Of a stretch of 25,111 bases of DNA, positions 11,371-20,979 are shown piece after piece. Source of the DNA: Schoenoplectus triqueter (Eukaryota > Streptophyta > Magnoliopsida > Poales > Cyperaceae); NCBI GenBank assembly GCA_964058805.1, contig CAXKVV010001820.1, forward strand, positions 1 to 25,111, written 5' to 3'. Under the pieces are notes generated by a model. That model did no database searches. It was given only the letters and a program-made list of their open reading frames with translations, and was not told where the DNA came from. The position numbers were made by a program, and so were the translations under genes. How positions within the stretch are numbered: the first letter of the stretch is position 1; each line of letters opens with the position of its first letter.

Positions 11371-11777
11371 AATTCTGTAGCTAATACATTGTTCCAATAA
11401 AAATTGCTTATGTTTGAAAATTATATTTCTAAATATATATAGTGCAACTCCAGAAAGTAAATCTAGTTCCAGAAAATAAAAAAAAAAAACTTGGGTTAAT
11501 TACTTAAATCTTATTGAAGAAGTAGAGAAACCCAAGTCTAAATTGGAGCCCGTACTTAACCCAACTCACTACAGTCCATGACAAAAAGCACCTATTTCCA
11601 GTTCGACAACCATTTCAAGAATTCAAGGCCTACACCACCTATAAAAGGCCCAATCGAAACCCACTCCTCAGTTCTCAATTCTAACCAGGAGAGAGGATCT
11701 CTACATTCGTGCGATCGAGCGAGAGGCAGAGCGCGAGTCTCGATTGACGTGAGATACAGGCAAAGGGTGAGAGATCG
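11371..11777 (+). promoter_or_regulatory. Promoter and 5' leader of the ATP synthase epsilon gene
   Basis: TATAAAA lies at 11640-11646, about 132 bp before the start codon, with the consensus-like context CCTATAAAAGG. It is directly followed by GGCCCA (11647-11652), the complement of TGGGCC, a site II-type element often found in promoters of plant genes for mitochondrial respiratory proteins. Transcription would be expected to start roughly 25-35 bp further on, giving a leader of about 100 nt that contains purine-rich GAGAG stretches. The TATA and site II motifs are seen; their use is inferred. Confidence 0.5.
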
Positions 11778-14700
11778 ATGGCTTCGGCGGCTTCGAGCGC
11801 AGCGGTGCCGTTCTGGCGCGCCGCAGGGATGACTTACATAACCTACTCCAACATCTGCGCCTCGCTGGTGCGCAACTGCCTCAAGGAGCCCCACAGGACC
11901 GATGCTATCGCGCGCGAGAAGGTTCACTTCTCCGTCTCCAAGTGGCTTAACGGGAAGCCCGAGAAGCCCAGTACGATTTCATTTCTCTCTCTCTTTGTGC
12001 CTTTTTGTTCTTGATCGGGTTTTGGATAGAGTCGATCGCTCCAGATCTGTGCGATTGAAGCCGTCTTGAATAGGACGAGGGTCAATAATATGATTTCTCT
12101 CCACTTATCCAGTTTGGTGGACTGGTGGTAGCCTGGTAGGTAAAGTTTAGACTAGCTGAAAATGTATATATGTTCGATGGCCTCCAGTCAAGTTATCTGC
12201 GAATAGAAGTCCAATATTGACCTTTTTTACTGGTTTCATTTCTTTAGTTGATTTGATGAGATTTAGGGTTTGGATCAGCAAGACCTTTTTTTTTACTTCA
12301 ATTTTGTTTCCGTTGGTTATGTATATCCCTATGCATAATGTAGCTTGTTTTCTATCTTCATTTGATGTTTATAGACTTATTGTCATACTTAAAATCATTG
12401 ACACTCATAATCGATATTTTAAATTTCAATTCTATAAACTTGGCAAAGTAAGAAATACTTGATTGATGAAACTAGGTAAGGGATCCCATATGTCAAATCT
12501 GTGCCATCTGGTTTTAACTCAGGTCTTGGTACTTCTATGTTCAGAACCAAGGGTTTGTTTGACACTTGGTGGAATAGCAAAAAGTAGGAATAGAATAACT
12601 ATTCCGACGAATTAATTTGCCAAACGAATTTTACACTAAGTAGAAGAGTGCGGAAGAGTGCTAATCCGGTATACTAAGTTATAGGTGGTATACCGGATTA
12701 GCTCCGTCGAAATAGCGATTATTGTTTGATTATGTTGTATTATATTATTATATTATGTTTATAATTATGATTATGATTTATTATTATTATGATTATGATT
12801 TATTATTATATTAATATTATGATCATTATTATTATTTTTTATTATATTAATATATTATTATAATAATTATTGTTATTATTATATTAACATCACTGTTAGT
12901 ATTATTATTATATGATTAATTTTATTATTATTATATTATGATTATAAATATGATTATATTATTATGAGTAAATCTACGGTGAGCTTAGCTAAAAAAATAT
13001 ATCAAATGATATTCAAATTTTAATTTTTCAATCTCATTAAATTCTTCATATTGAAATCTTATGGGGTACAAAAATTTGGGATGTTTCGAGTTTTTTAAGT
13101 CACTCTTTTCAATTTTTGAAAATAATGTACAAACATTGAATATTTTATTATTATTTTTGGAGCTGATTTTCAAAAATTGAAAAGAGTGACTTAGAAAACT
13201 CAAAACATTCCAAATTTTTGTACCACACAATATTTCAATATGAAGAATTTAATGAGAGTGAAAAATCAAAATTTGGAGATCATTTGATATATTTTTTGAG
13301 CTAAGCTCACGGAGGTCTTCCGTGAGCTTAAGCTCACCGTAGATTTACTCATATTATTATTATTATTATATTATTATGATTATAATTATTTATTATTATT
13401 ATTATATTATTAGAATTATGATTATTTATTATTATTATATTATTATGATTATGACTATAATTATATTTTATTATTATTATTATATTATGATTATGTTTAT
13501 ATTTCTATTATATTATTATGATTACAACTATGAATATTATTATTTATTATGATTATGATTATGATCATTATTTTATTGTTATTATTATATTATCATTATT
13601 ATTATTATTTTATATTATTATTATTTTACTATTATTATTATTATCATCATCATTGTTAGGATCATAATTATCCATATTTTAACTATTTAGATTAACAATT
13701 GTCAAACGATATTTTTGCTTTTTTGAATAGTCAAGAATACTACTCTTCTATCATTCTTCCAAAACTATTCCTTAATTTGTCAAACGAACCCCAAATGATT
13801 TGATATGTTGTAAAGATCCTTTACAGAGTAAAGTATTTCAACTGTATTAATATGCATCAACTTAGTAGCAAATTTAGATCCAGTAACAGCCAAGGGGGTC
13901 TGGATTTTCAAAAGTAATGCTTTTATGCTAATGTTTTGTTAATTTAACCCCCTATGGATTTAATTTTTGACCCCCTGAATTGTCTAATTACTTTTGATTG
14001 AGAAAAAATATTTAATATTGTGGATAATGAAGTAAATATGCAAAGATTCCAAAATTTAAGTCATGTAGAGGAAAATTTTCGTAATTGACATGATTATCTA
14101 TTATTTTGGGTTTTATTTTTGTTATTTTTATTGTATAAAAAGATATTATTTTGATATTTTTTTATTAGATAAGAACATATGTTGAATTATTATTTTTTTT
14201 TTATTTAGTACCCGATTAGTTAATGGATTTAAATCCGGTGAGTTATTACAATCCGATAATTGACCCTCCCCCGATCGAAATCCTGCATCCGTCCCTGCCT
14301 ACAGGCTTTAACATGTCTTAATCAAGTTGATAGTGGACAAATCCAGTGGTTTGAAATTGTTATTTAATGCTTGAATAAAAAGAGTTTGCACCATTGGGCA
14401 CTACTATTCATTTAACAGTGGGTGCCTCATCAAAAAGATTCTCATTTGTAAATGTTAAGCAGGGTAGTTTATGCTTCGCATTTTGGATTTCTTATTCCAG
14501 AAAAAAAAATTCAGATAGTTTTTTCATGATTTAATGTGTGGTATGTGTAAATCAGTCATTGTCTTCTAACAATCTTGATTAATGCTTATTAGCTTGAGGT
14601 TTGCAGTAAAATTTATTAATGTAGTTGTATCTTTTTAAGAACTTATATTACATGTGGATGGTTTACTTGCCTGTAGTGGAGTTTCACATATATTTAGTGT

Positions 14701-14969
14701 ATTCAATCAATTTCAATTGGTGCAGCTAAGCCATGAGTACCCTTTTTGTTTGAGTCACTGGAATGGTAGATACAATTAAAAAAAAAGTGTTCAAATCAGA
14801 ACTGGTATGCTACCAGTATTCTTGAATGACTCGAGTGCTGTCCCTGGTCCCAACTCTGTTTTCTCGATGCAATAATTCTGGACTTGTTATAGTATTGCTT
14901 GATTGTAATTTGGGAACTGATTTATGTTCTTTTCATGTAGCTATCCGATCTGATAGACCTGATGCCTGA
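11778..14969 (+). CDS. ATP synthase subunit epsilon, mitochondrial
   Basis: Two coding exons, 11778-11970 and 14941-14969, joined by a GT-AG intron (CCCA|gtacg ... catgtag|CTATCC). The 222-nt CDS encodes 73 residues. The start [20 protein letters not shown], then [17 protein letters not shown] and KVHFSVSKW, is the plant mitochondrial F1 epsilon subunit almost word for word; Arabidopsis At1g51650 is about 70 residues. This small protein sits at the foot of the F1 central stalk with gamma and delta. It has no bacterial equivalent; bacterial epsilon corresponds to mitochondrial delta. No cleavable presequence is evident, as expected for this subunit. Exon 2 supplies only the last residues (IRSDRPDA, plus a split Thr codon). 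The 2,970-bp intron is filled with transposable elements and a TTA microsatellite. The start context ATCGATGGCT is favourable, and a TATA box lies upstream. Confidence 0.95.
12661..12701. repeat. Perfect 14-bp-arm hairpin
   Basis: CTAATCCGGTATAC at 12661-12674 is matched by its exact reverse complement GTATACCGGATTAG at 12688-12701, with a 13-base loop. It lies near the left end of the composite intronic element. Farther out, CTATTCCGACGA and TCCGTCGAAATAG are also imperfectly complementary, so a longer stem is possible. Confidence 0.8.
12720..13680. repeat. Degenerate (TTA)n/(ATT)n microsatellite, interrupted by a MITE
   Basis: From about 12730 to 12965 and again from 13351 to 13660 the sequence is almost only TTA, ATT and TTATGA variants on the plus strand. 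The MITE at 12966-13350 splits the tract. The microsatellite is imperfect throughout, so it is old or has been expanding with errors. It is intronic and has no coding content. Confidence 0.85.
12956..13360. mobile_element. Palindromic (foldback) MITE with 10-bp TSD, Mutator-like?
   Basis: The element spans 12966-13350 (385 bp). Its ends are GAGTAAATCTACGGTGAGCT and the exact inverse, AGCTCACCGTAGATTTACTC. The perfect 10-bp direct repeat ATATTATTAT flanks it (12956-12965 and 13351-13360); the size fits Mutator-like elements, though the flank is low-complexity. Almost the whole element is one inverted repeat: 13097-13119 pairs perfectly with 13170-13192, and words such as CTTCATATTGAAAT (left) and ATTTCAATATGAAG (right) also match. 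An extra copy of the GTGAGCTTA motif near 13300-13335 makes a second small hairpin at the right end. The open frame across it (12985-13230 minus) is not a gene. Confidence 0.8.
13881..14297. mobile_element. Possible hAT-like element with CAGGGACGGATGCAGG terminus
   Basis: Read on the minus strand, the right end is CAGGGACGGATGCAGG followed by ATTTCGATCGGGGG. That resembles the CAG-GGCGGA-CCAGGATTT termini common in plant hAT-type non-autonomous elements. The presumed left end, CAGTAACAGCCAAGGGGGTC then TGGATTTTC, is only loosely similar. No target-site duplication was found. It lies in the ATP synthase epsilon intron, after the composite element. Confidence 0.35.
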
Positions 14970-16458
14970 GAGAACTTGTGCAGAGGTGCCTGCGTTTTTT
15001 TCTGATTGATTGCTGCCTTTTTATTTTTTACCCTTTTTTTTACATTGGAATGATGCTTGTGTAGTTTGAGCTGGTGAATGCCTGCCAAAACGCTTGTTAT
15101 GCTCTACTGGCATCTGAGAATAAGCAATTTGACTTGTAGCATCTTGAATATTTGGCTTTGTACATTTATCATTTTGAGTTTAACCTGGTCATTTTTCTCT
15201 TTTTTTGTATGGCTGGCTACCTGGTGATGCACCGATATGCGAGTGAGTTACTATTATACATGATGTTGTCAGCTGTTGATGCTTTAATAATTTCTAGAAA
15301 AAAAATATTTCCTTCAGAAAACTTTAAGATTCCTTCAGAGAACTTTTAAAGTTCTATACACAACAATTATGATATTAAAATGCATCGAGTTCTATTAGCC
15401 AATGGTTCGGAGCAAATATCTAAATTTGTTACTCAAAATGAGGGGTAGCTTTTGCTGTTTATATTAATTTGTCACTTATAAACCATTCCAGAAATATGAG
15501 TTGTGGTCAATGCAAGCGCGCTTTACAGGCTCAATGCAAATCCAGTCCGCTTCAATATATACTGATCCTGGCATCCAGCAAGGCAGCAAATTGCATTTCA
15601 TTTTTGAACCAACATTGGATATGGATCCCATCATCAAATTTGATGGACAGTCAGGGCCGTTATTTTTCACCTGTCAACCTTCCCTTTGTTCAATATTTTA
15701 ACCAAGTAAAAGAACAAAATTTTGATGCGTTAAATATAGAACAAAAGACAATGGCTGACAGCTATATGCTTCTTAAATGGGTTCGGATTTATACCAGAAT
15801 GGATCCGACAACAACAGTTCTGCTTCTGATATCAGACTTATTGTATTCATCCAGCCTGGCCCCTCGTATCTTCGGTTGAACTTTCTCAATCCTCTCAATT
15901 GAATATATAGCCGGAGAGATAATAATCTATCAAACTAAACATGGCGTCTATATAGACCGAATGAATCCGGTTTCAAATGAACGAAGATAAAAGGAAATTA
16001 AAAGCTGGAAACGGGTGTTCCTCCATTCACACACGTAGATCCCAGCACTGCATTTCGTCCCATAATTTCACTAATCTTATTTCTTCACCCATAGTTATCT
16101 CTTGTCTTTTCTTTTAATTTAAAAAAAGCTAAAAACAATTACTCCTAGCGCAATTCTAGAAGAAAAAGCTGTCGGTACATCAGTAACCATTTTTGGGAAC
16201 TCAAAACAGACTATGCCATTAATCTGTTCCTCTTCATATAGAACATCTAGTTCTTTCTGATTTGTTGTTATTCTTTCTGTTGTCATTTCTCTTCTCTAGT
16301 TGCAGTGAGAGGAATGCTCCTTCAATTCAACGCTGATATCTAACGATCATAATATTACAAGCATCTGTATGATCATCCTCATCCAAAATTCCAAATACAT
16401 AACATTTCTTGTTTCTTCATAGAACGAGAAAGAGAGGTCAGAGGGGGAGAGGTGGAAC
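14970..16458. other. Spacer between ATP synthase epsilon and kinase genes
   Basis: The proximal part, 14970 to roughly 15300, should contain the ATP synthase epsilon 3' UTR; the poly(A) site could not be fixed. The distal part, roughly 15900-16458, should contain the kinase promoter and 5' leader. An in-frame TAG at 16420-16422 sits 36 bases before the kinase ATG. Between them, 15469-15879 is open in one plus frame for 136 codons and open for shorter lengths in two other frames, but it matches no protein I know. Confidence 0.45.
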
Positions 16459-19400
16459 ATGTCAATTTCTAAAACCGGTATAGCGCACGAGAAACATATC
16501 CTGACTTTAGGTGTTGCCATGGCTGGTACAACTAGTATACCTGGTACTTCATCCCGTGCGTCCTTGATCGACTCCTTGAGCCAATGTAGTATGGGCTTTG
16601 TTGGTGGGGTCAACAAGGAGAATCTTCGCCAACGGGTAAAGATACCACAACGGCTCTGCACTGCCATGCTAGAGGCAATGCGGGTGGAGTCTACTGCTCA
16701 CATTGCAGAATATAGGGCTTACTTGGCAGAGGTGGAGGAGCCCCCAGAGAACCCATTGGTGGTCTTTGTGAATTGCAAGAGCGGGGGCCGCCATGGTCCC
16801 ATTTTGAAGGGAAGGTTACAAGAACTCATTGGTGAAGCACAGGTTTGATTTAGAGCTTTTCCTGTCAGAAAAAAAAAGGCTATACCTTTTGCAACCTACA
16901 AATATGAAATGTTCAAAATACTGCAGAAGTTTGTCCATAAATTCTGACTTACAGGTGACACTTGAGATGACAATGATGCAGAGGTAGATTGAGTATTTTT
17001 AGTGAAATTGAGAATATAGATTCTTTCAGGGGTGCATTTTAAATTTAATGATCTGAGTTAGTGTCTTTCATATGTTTTTTAAAGTAAACCAGTTTAAGAA
17101 ACTTTGAGATATGTTGTAGGGTCAGGTCAACATTGAGATCTGTATTTATTTTAAAAAATTAACTGTGCTTAAGAAGATGAAAATTTAATTTATTCAACTG
17201 GTTACAACTAACATTTTTCTGATTATATGATCTTAATTGAGAAAGTGTAGGTGCTTGATCTCTCTCTTGTGAAGCCTTCAGACTTTGTACGGTATGGTTT
17301 GACTTGTCTGGAAATGCTGGCCAAATCAGGAGATTACTGTGCAAGAGCAACTCGGGACAATCTGAGAATTATGGTATGTGAATTCAAGTAAGATTCAAGT
17401 TCAATAAACTGGAAAAATATATTCAAGTGAGATTCTATTAGCAAATAATATTATTCTAGTTTTAGAACTGAATAAAATTATTGGAAAATATTCCATCAAT
17501 TTCTTATATCAAGGGACTGAATTACCTTCCACATGCAGTCTGTTTTACTGTCACTAAATGGAATCACCTAAACTAACCTTTCATGTTTGCTTTAATTCTA
17601 ATTATAAGTGTAGCTAGTAGAGTTTAATATTTGGTTCATGCTGGAAAAAAAACTTGGGCCCTTCTTGTACACTATATATACATACTCTGCACAATAGCAC
17701 AAGGTAAAATGACCATCGGACTTTTGGTAATACCAAGTCATATTCGCACGTGCTGCTAATTCTATGTTGAACTGATAGTTGCCGGTATTTGCCTTTGTAG
17801 GTTGCTGGTGGTGATGGTACCATAGGATGGTTACTAGGATGTTTAGGGGAATTAAAGGTGCAAAATCGGGAGCCAGTGCCTCCAATTGGCATCATCCCCC
17901 TTGGTACAGGAAATGATCTCTCTAGAAGTTTTGGTTGGGTAAATCTCTTTTCTGGTTTACTGACTTCTGAAAAATTGTCAAAGTCCATCAGAAATTACAA
18001 GTCCTTTTTACACAACTCATAACTTTCACAATTCCAAAGCAATTAATTTTAACTAAAATGAGCCCGCTGAATGTCAAAGAAAATATTGAAAAACCTATAA
18101 TTTGCCTACATTTGCTTATTTAGGCAACAAATCTGTTTTATAAGAACCTTTTTGTCCTATGCATATAGTTCCTCTCCTTTTGAGTACATCTCGTCTGGTT
18201 ACCCATCTCCTACTATCCTAACCATTTCCTTCTCATGATATACATCATATTGGTACATAAATGGAACTATACAAAGTCAAAATAGCATAATTCTGATAAA
18301 AAGAAGGTTATTAACACAAAGGTTTATAAAACAATGATAATTTTCTGATGCTTTTAATAAATTTCCTAAACATTTTTAATTCTTAAGGTTTGTAATTTTT
18401 TAAAAGTGAATTTAACTAGAAGTTCTTTGTTGGAAATTTTGCAGGGTGCTTCATTTCCTTTTGCATGGAGACAAGCTGTTAAAAGATCTATTTACAGAGT
18501 CATAACTGGCCCAGTTTGCCGTCTTGATAGGTAAATTTCATTTACTATGGAAATATTTGCCTAGGAAAAATCAGAAGACATCTTGCAAGTAAACTACAGT
18601 GCCTGAATGTCCATATGCATCTTTAGTATCTGCTCATTTTTTTTGACAAGGTGATTTCTTGTCGTATGTCCCTTCATCAAGGTAAAAAATAGAAGGTAGG
18701 GATGGGTTTTCAAGAGAAGGAAATATTTTCCTTATTTTATCTCAATGAGCAACAATTACTGGATGCTCTTTAATTATTTTCTTGTTTTACTCGTGGTGAA
18801 AATAAAAGCACAGTTGGAAAGTTACAGTGGCAATGCCAGCTGGAGAGGAGATGGGCCTGCCACACAACCTAAAAGAACTAGGAGAGTGCACTATTGATCA
18901 GGTTTTATTACCTCTTTTTCAACAGAATATTGATAGTGGTTTATTTTTTTAAGTTTGTGGGGCAACTTGTTTTAGTTTTTTGAGTTTTTTGAGTTTTTTG
19001 GGTGCATTAGTAAATTTGGCCTTTCTTGAGGACCTAAGAAGTTTCGTAGCAGAATCCTTACAGCAATTTAGCGTTGCAAATTTATCTGCTCGATTTTGAA
19101 GTGCTGATCTGATGTTTTCAGGAGGGCAACATTGATGGGGTGGTGCCAGAAAAAGCATTCTGTTTTGATGGAGAGTTCTACAACTACATCAGTATTGGTA
19201 GTATATATTTTATTATGCTCTTTTTCCCTTCCCCTTCCAATATTATTTCATTCCTATTTGGTTGTATTAGGAAGTCAATAAATCCAGATTGAGATAATGA
19301 TAAGTGCTATTGTTTTACTTATCAGGAATGGACGCGCAAATAGCTTATGGATTTCATAATTTGCGTGATGAGAAACCGCACCTTGCATATGGTCCCATAG

Positions 19401-20979
19401 CCAACAAGGTACATATTTCTGCAATAAAATTATAGTGCATTTTTTTATCCTACATTTTCTTTTCTTTTTTTCTTAAAAGGCGGTCATTACCGCTAATTTC
19501 ATTTGAAGTAATCAACCATTCAAGTGGTACTACACCCCGGATACTTGCAGGGACAAAGATTATGCAATCTACTTACCTAAGAATCACTACGTACAAACTC
19601 CCATTCCCATCCTAAAGATGATGAACTACCCTTTAACCTTTTAGTTTCTTTGAGTTTCTTCACCAAATTATTCCATTCCAGTATAATCTATGATCTGATA
19701 TTTTGATTAATGATGAGTACTGTACTAATGACGCTGATATTTTGACAGTTGATTTATGCAGGGTATACCTGCTCTCAAGGATGGTTCTTTACACCTTGCA
19801 TCAGTGATCCCAGCTTGAGGTGATCTTTTTCTTATATTTTCATCTGTTAAGTCTGTTGAATGCTTAAAATTTCATAAAAATCCTTTAGTCCAACCTGACA
19901 GCTGTGACTAGAAACCAAAATGATATATACTAAAAATTTTCTTTTCCAAAAGAGTGTTGCATGCATCACTTAGCAAGTATCCGCCACTAATCTATAGATT
20001 CATCATTTAGGGGGCTTAAAAATATTCTTCAAATATCAATCAAGAAAATGAATTCCAACGAGTGGGAGCAAATTCCTGTGCCAACTAGGCAAGTTCCAAT
20101 CTTTTCTTAAGACATTCTGGGTTTCACCTGCATCTGTTTAGTTGCATTATCTGACTGAAATCAACTTTCTTTAATATGTGCAGTGTGAGAGCTATAGTTG
20201 CTCTGAATCTTCACAACTATGCAAGTGGAAGGAATCCATGGGGAAATCTTAAACCCGAATACTTAGAAAAGGTCTTATGAATTTTGCATTACATGCTTTG
20301 TAGAAAGTCAGTTGTTGTGTAATTTTTTTTTCGGATTGGGTTTCATTTCTAGTCTACCCAATTTATTTGGGATTAAAGGCTTTATTATTGTTGTTGAGCA
20401 TATAATCAATCTTTGAAAGCAAAACATTCAAGGCTCAGTGGAAATTTTCTGATCTGTTACAGAAGGGCTTTGTTGAGGCACAGGCAGATGATGGTCTTCT
20501 GGAAATATTTGGTCTCAAACAAGGCTGGCACGCTTCACTAGTCATGGTGGAGCTTATTTCAGCGAAACATATTGCTCAGGTATTCCTTTCTTTTCTCAAT
20601 TACTGGAATTGGGATCACTCTTTATTTGCTCGAGAAACTCTCTGTGAACTTACTGTATGCCAATACTGGCTTTACTAGTTGGTTTCTATCAAATCAAGAC
20701 TGGAAGTGTACAAACCTTCTGATTCTAAGGATATAATGGTTGGGATATAAAGCCCCAAAAAGACATTCATTTCTCAGAGTCGGCTTATTTGACCTCTTTT
20801 TTGTTCTTTTATTTTGTAAGGCAACTGCAATTCGGTTAGAGATAAGAGGGGGTCACTGGAAAACCGCATTCATGCAAATGGACGGTGAACCATGGAAACA
20901 ACCATTGAACAGTCAGTACTCCACTTTTGTGGAGATAAAGAGGGTGCCATTTCAGTCGCGAGTAGTCAATGGGGGTTGA
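16459..20979 (+). CDS. DGK: Diacylglycerol kinase, plant DGK3/4/7 type
   Basis: Twelve coding exons: 16459-16842, 17251-17373, 17801-17938, 18445-18530, 18814-18901, 19122-19197, 19326-19408, 19749-19819, 20011-20088, 20184-20271, 20463-20579 and 20821-20979. The 1,491-nt CDS encodes 496 residues; Arabidopsis DGK7 is about that length. The enzyme phosphorylates diacylglycerol with ATP to make phosphatidic acid, a lipid messenger. The catalytic (DAGKc) domain starts near residue 99 with [14 protein letters not shown]. The nucleotide-binding VAGGDGT is at 170-176 and [15 protein letters not shown] at 202-216. The accessory domain runs from [12 protein letters not shown] (292-303) to MDGEPWKQP (464-472). 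There are no C1 zinc fingers or transmembrane segment, which separates it from plant DGK1/2. The first ATG is used because an in-frame stop precedes it (16420); a second ATG at 16519 (MAGTT, context GCCATGG) is stronger and may be the real start, giving 476 residues. Intron 9 has a GC donor; all others are GT-AG. Confidence 0.95.
18974..19000 (+). repeat. Three tandem copies of a 9-mer in kinase intron 5
   Basis: AGTTTTTTG occurs three times head to tail without mismatch. It is a minisatellite-like tract in the intron before exon 6 and has no evident function. Confidence 0.8.
20089..20183 (+). other. GC-AG intron 9 of the diacylglycerol kinase gene
   Basis: Exon 9 ends ACTAG and the intron begins GCAAGT, giving AG|GCAAGT, which is otherwise a perfect donor consensus. 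The acceptor is ATATGTGCAG|TGTGAG. Joining 20088 to 20184 reads [13 protein letters not shown] in frame, as the family requires. No GT donor nearby gives that protein. GC-AG introns are the main non-canonical class in plants (about 1% of introns). Confidence 0.85.
20333..20396 (+). mobile_element. Au-like SINE 3' fragment in kinase intron 10
   Basis: GGTTTCATTTCTAGTCTACC is followed by CAATTTATTTGGGATTAAAGG and ends in CTTTATTATTGTTGTTG. This is the characteristic 3' end of plant Au SINEs, including the terminal TTG repeats. Only about 64 bp are recognisable, so the copy is 5'-truncated or its 5' part has decayed; the poly-T run just upstream (about 20323-20331) may mark the junction. It is in sense orientation to the kinase gene. 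Confidence 0.6.

Larger units (their letters stand above)
12548..13794. mobile_element. Composite outer element in the ATP synthase epsilon intron
   Basis: The left end GGGTTTGTTTGACACTTGG (from 12551) and the inverted right end GGGTTCGTTTGACAAATTA (to 13791) are imperfect terminal inverted repeats, both followed by GGAATAG. The flanking trinucleotide CAA occurs on both sides (12548-12550 and 13792-13794), which would be a 3-bp target-site duplication. Such ends resemble PIF/Harbinger Tourist-type MITEs, although those usually duplicate TWA. The interior is a TTA-rich microsatellite and a second, nested MITE. The reading as one interrupted element is inference. Confidence 0.5.

Noticed and set aside
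11592..11927. 111-codon minus-strand open frame over the ATP synthase epsilon exon
   Set aside because: It lies antisense to a well-recognised exon in locally GC-rich DNA; its translation has no known match and no splice partners.
12985..13230. 81-codon minus-strand open frame
   Set aside because: It falls wholly inside the palindromic MITE and results from its self-complementary AT-rich sequence.
16347..16667. 106-codon minus-strand open frame
   Set aside because: It is antisense to kinase exon 1 and the kinase leader; the plus-strand reading joins perfectly to the catalytic domain.
17598..17988. Two overlapping minus-strand open frames
   Set aside because: They run antisense across kinase exon 3, which carries the GGDGT and PLGTGND motifs on the plus strand.
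19749..19762. Alternative acceptor for kinase exon 8 at TTTATGCAG, 13 bp downstream
   Set aside because: It would shift the frame, whereas the upstream acceptor (GACAG) keeps the conserved [13 protein letters not shown] reading.
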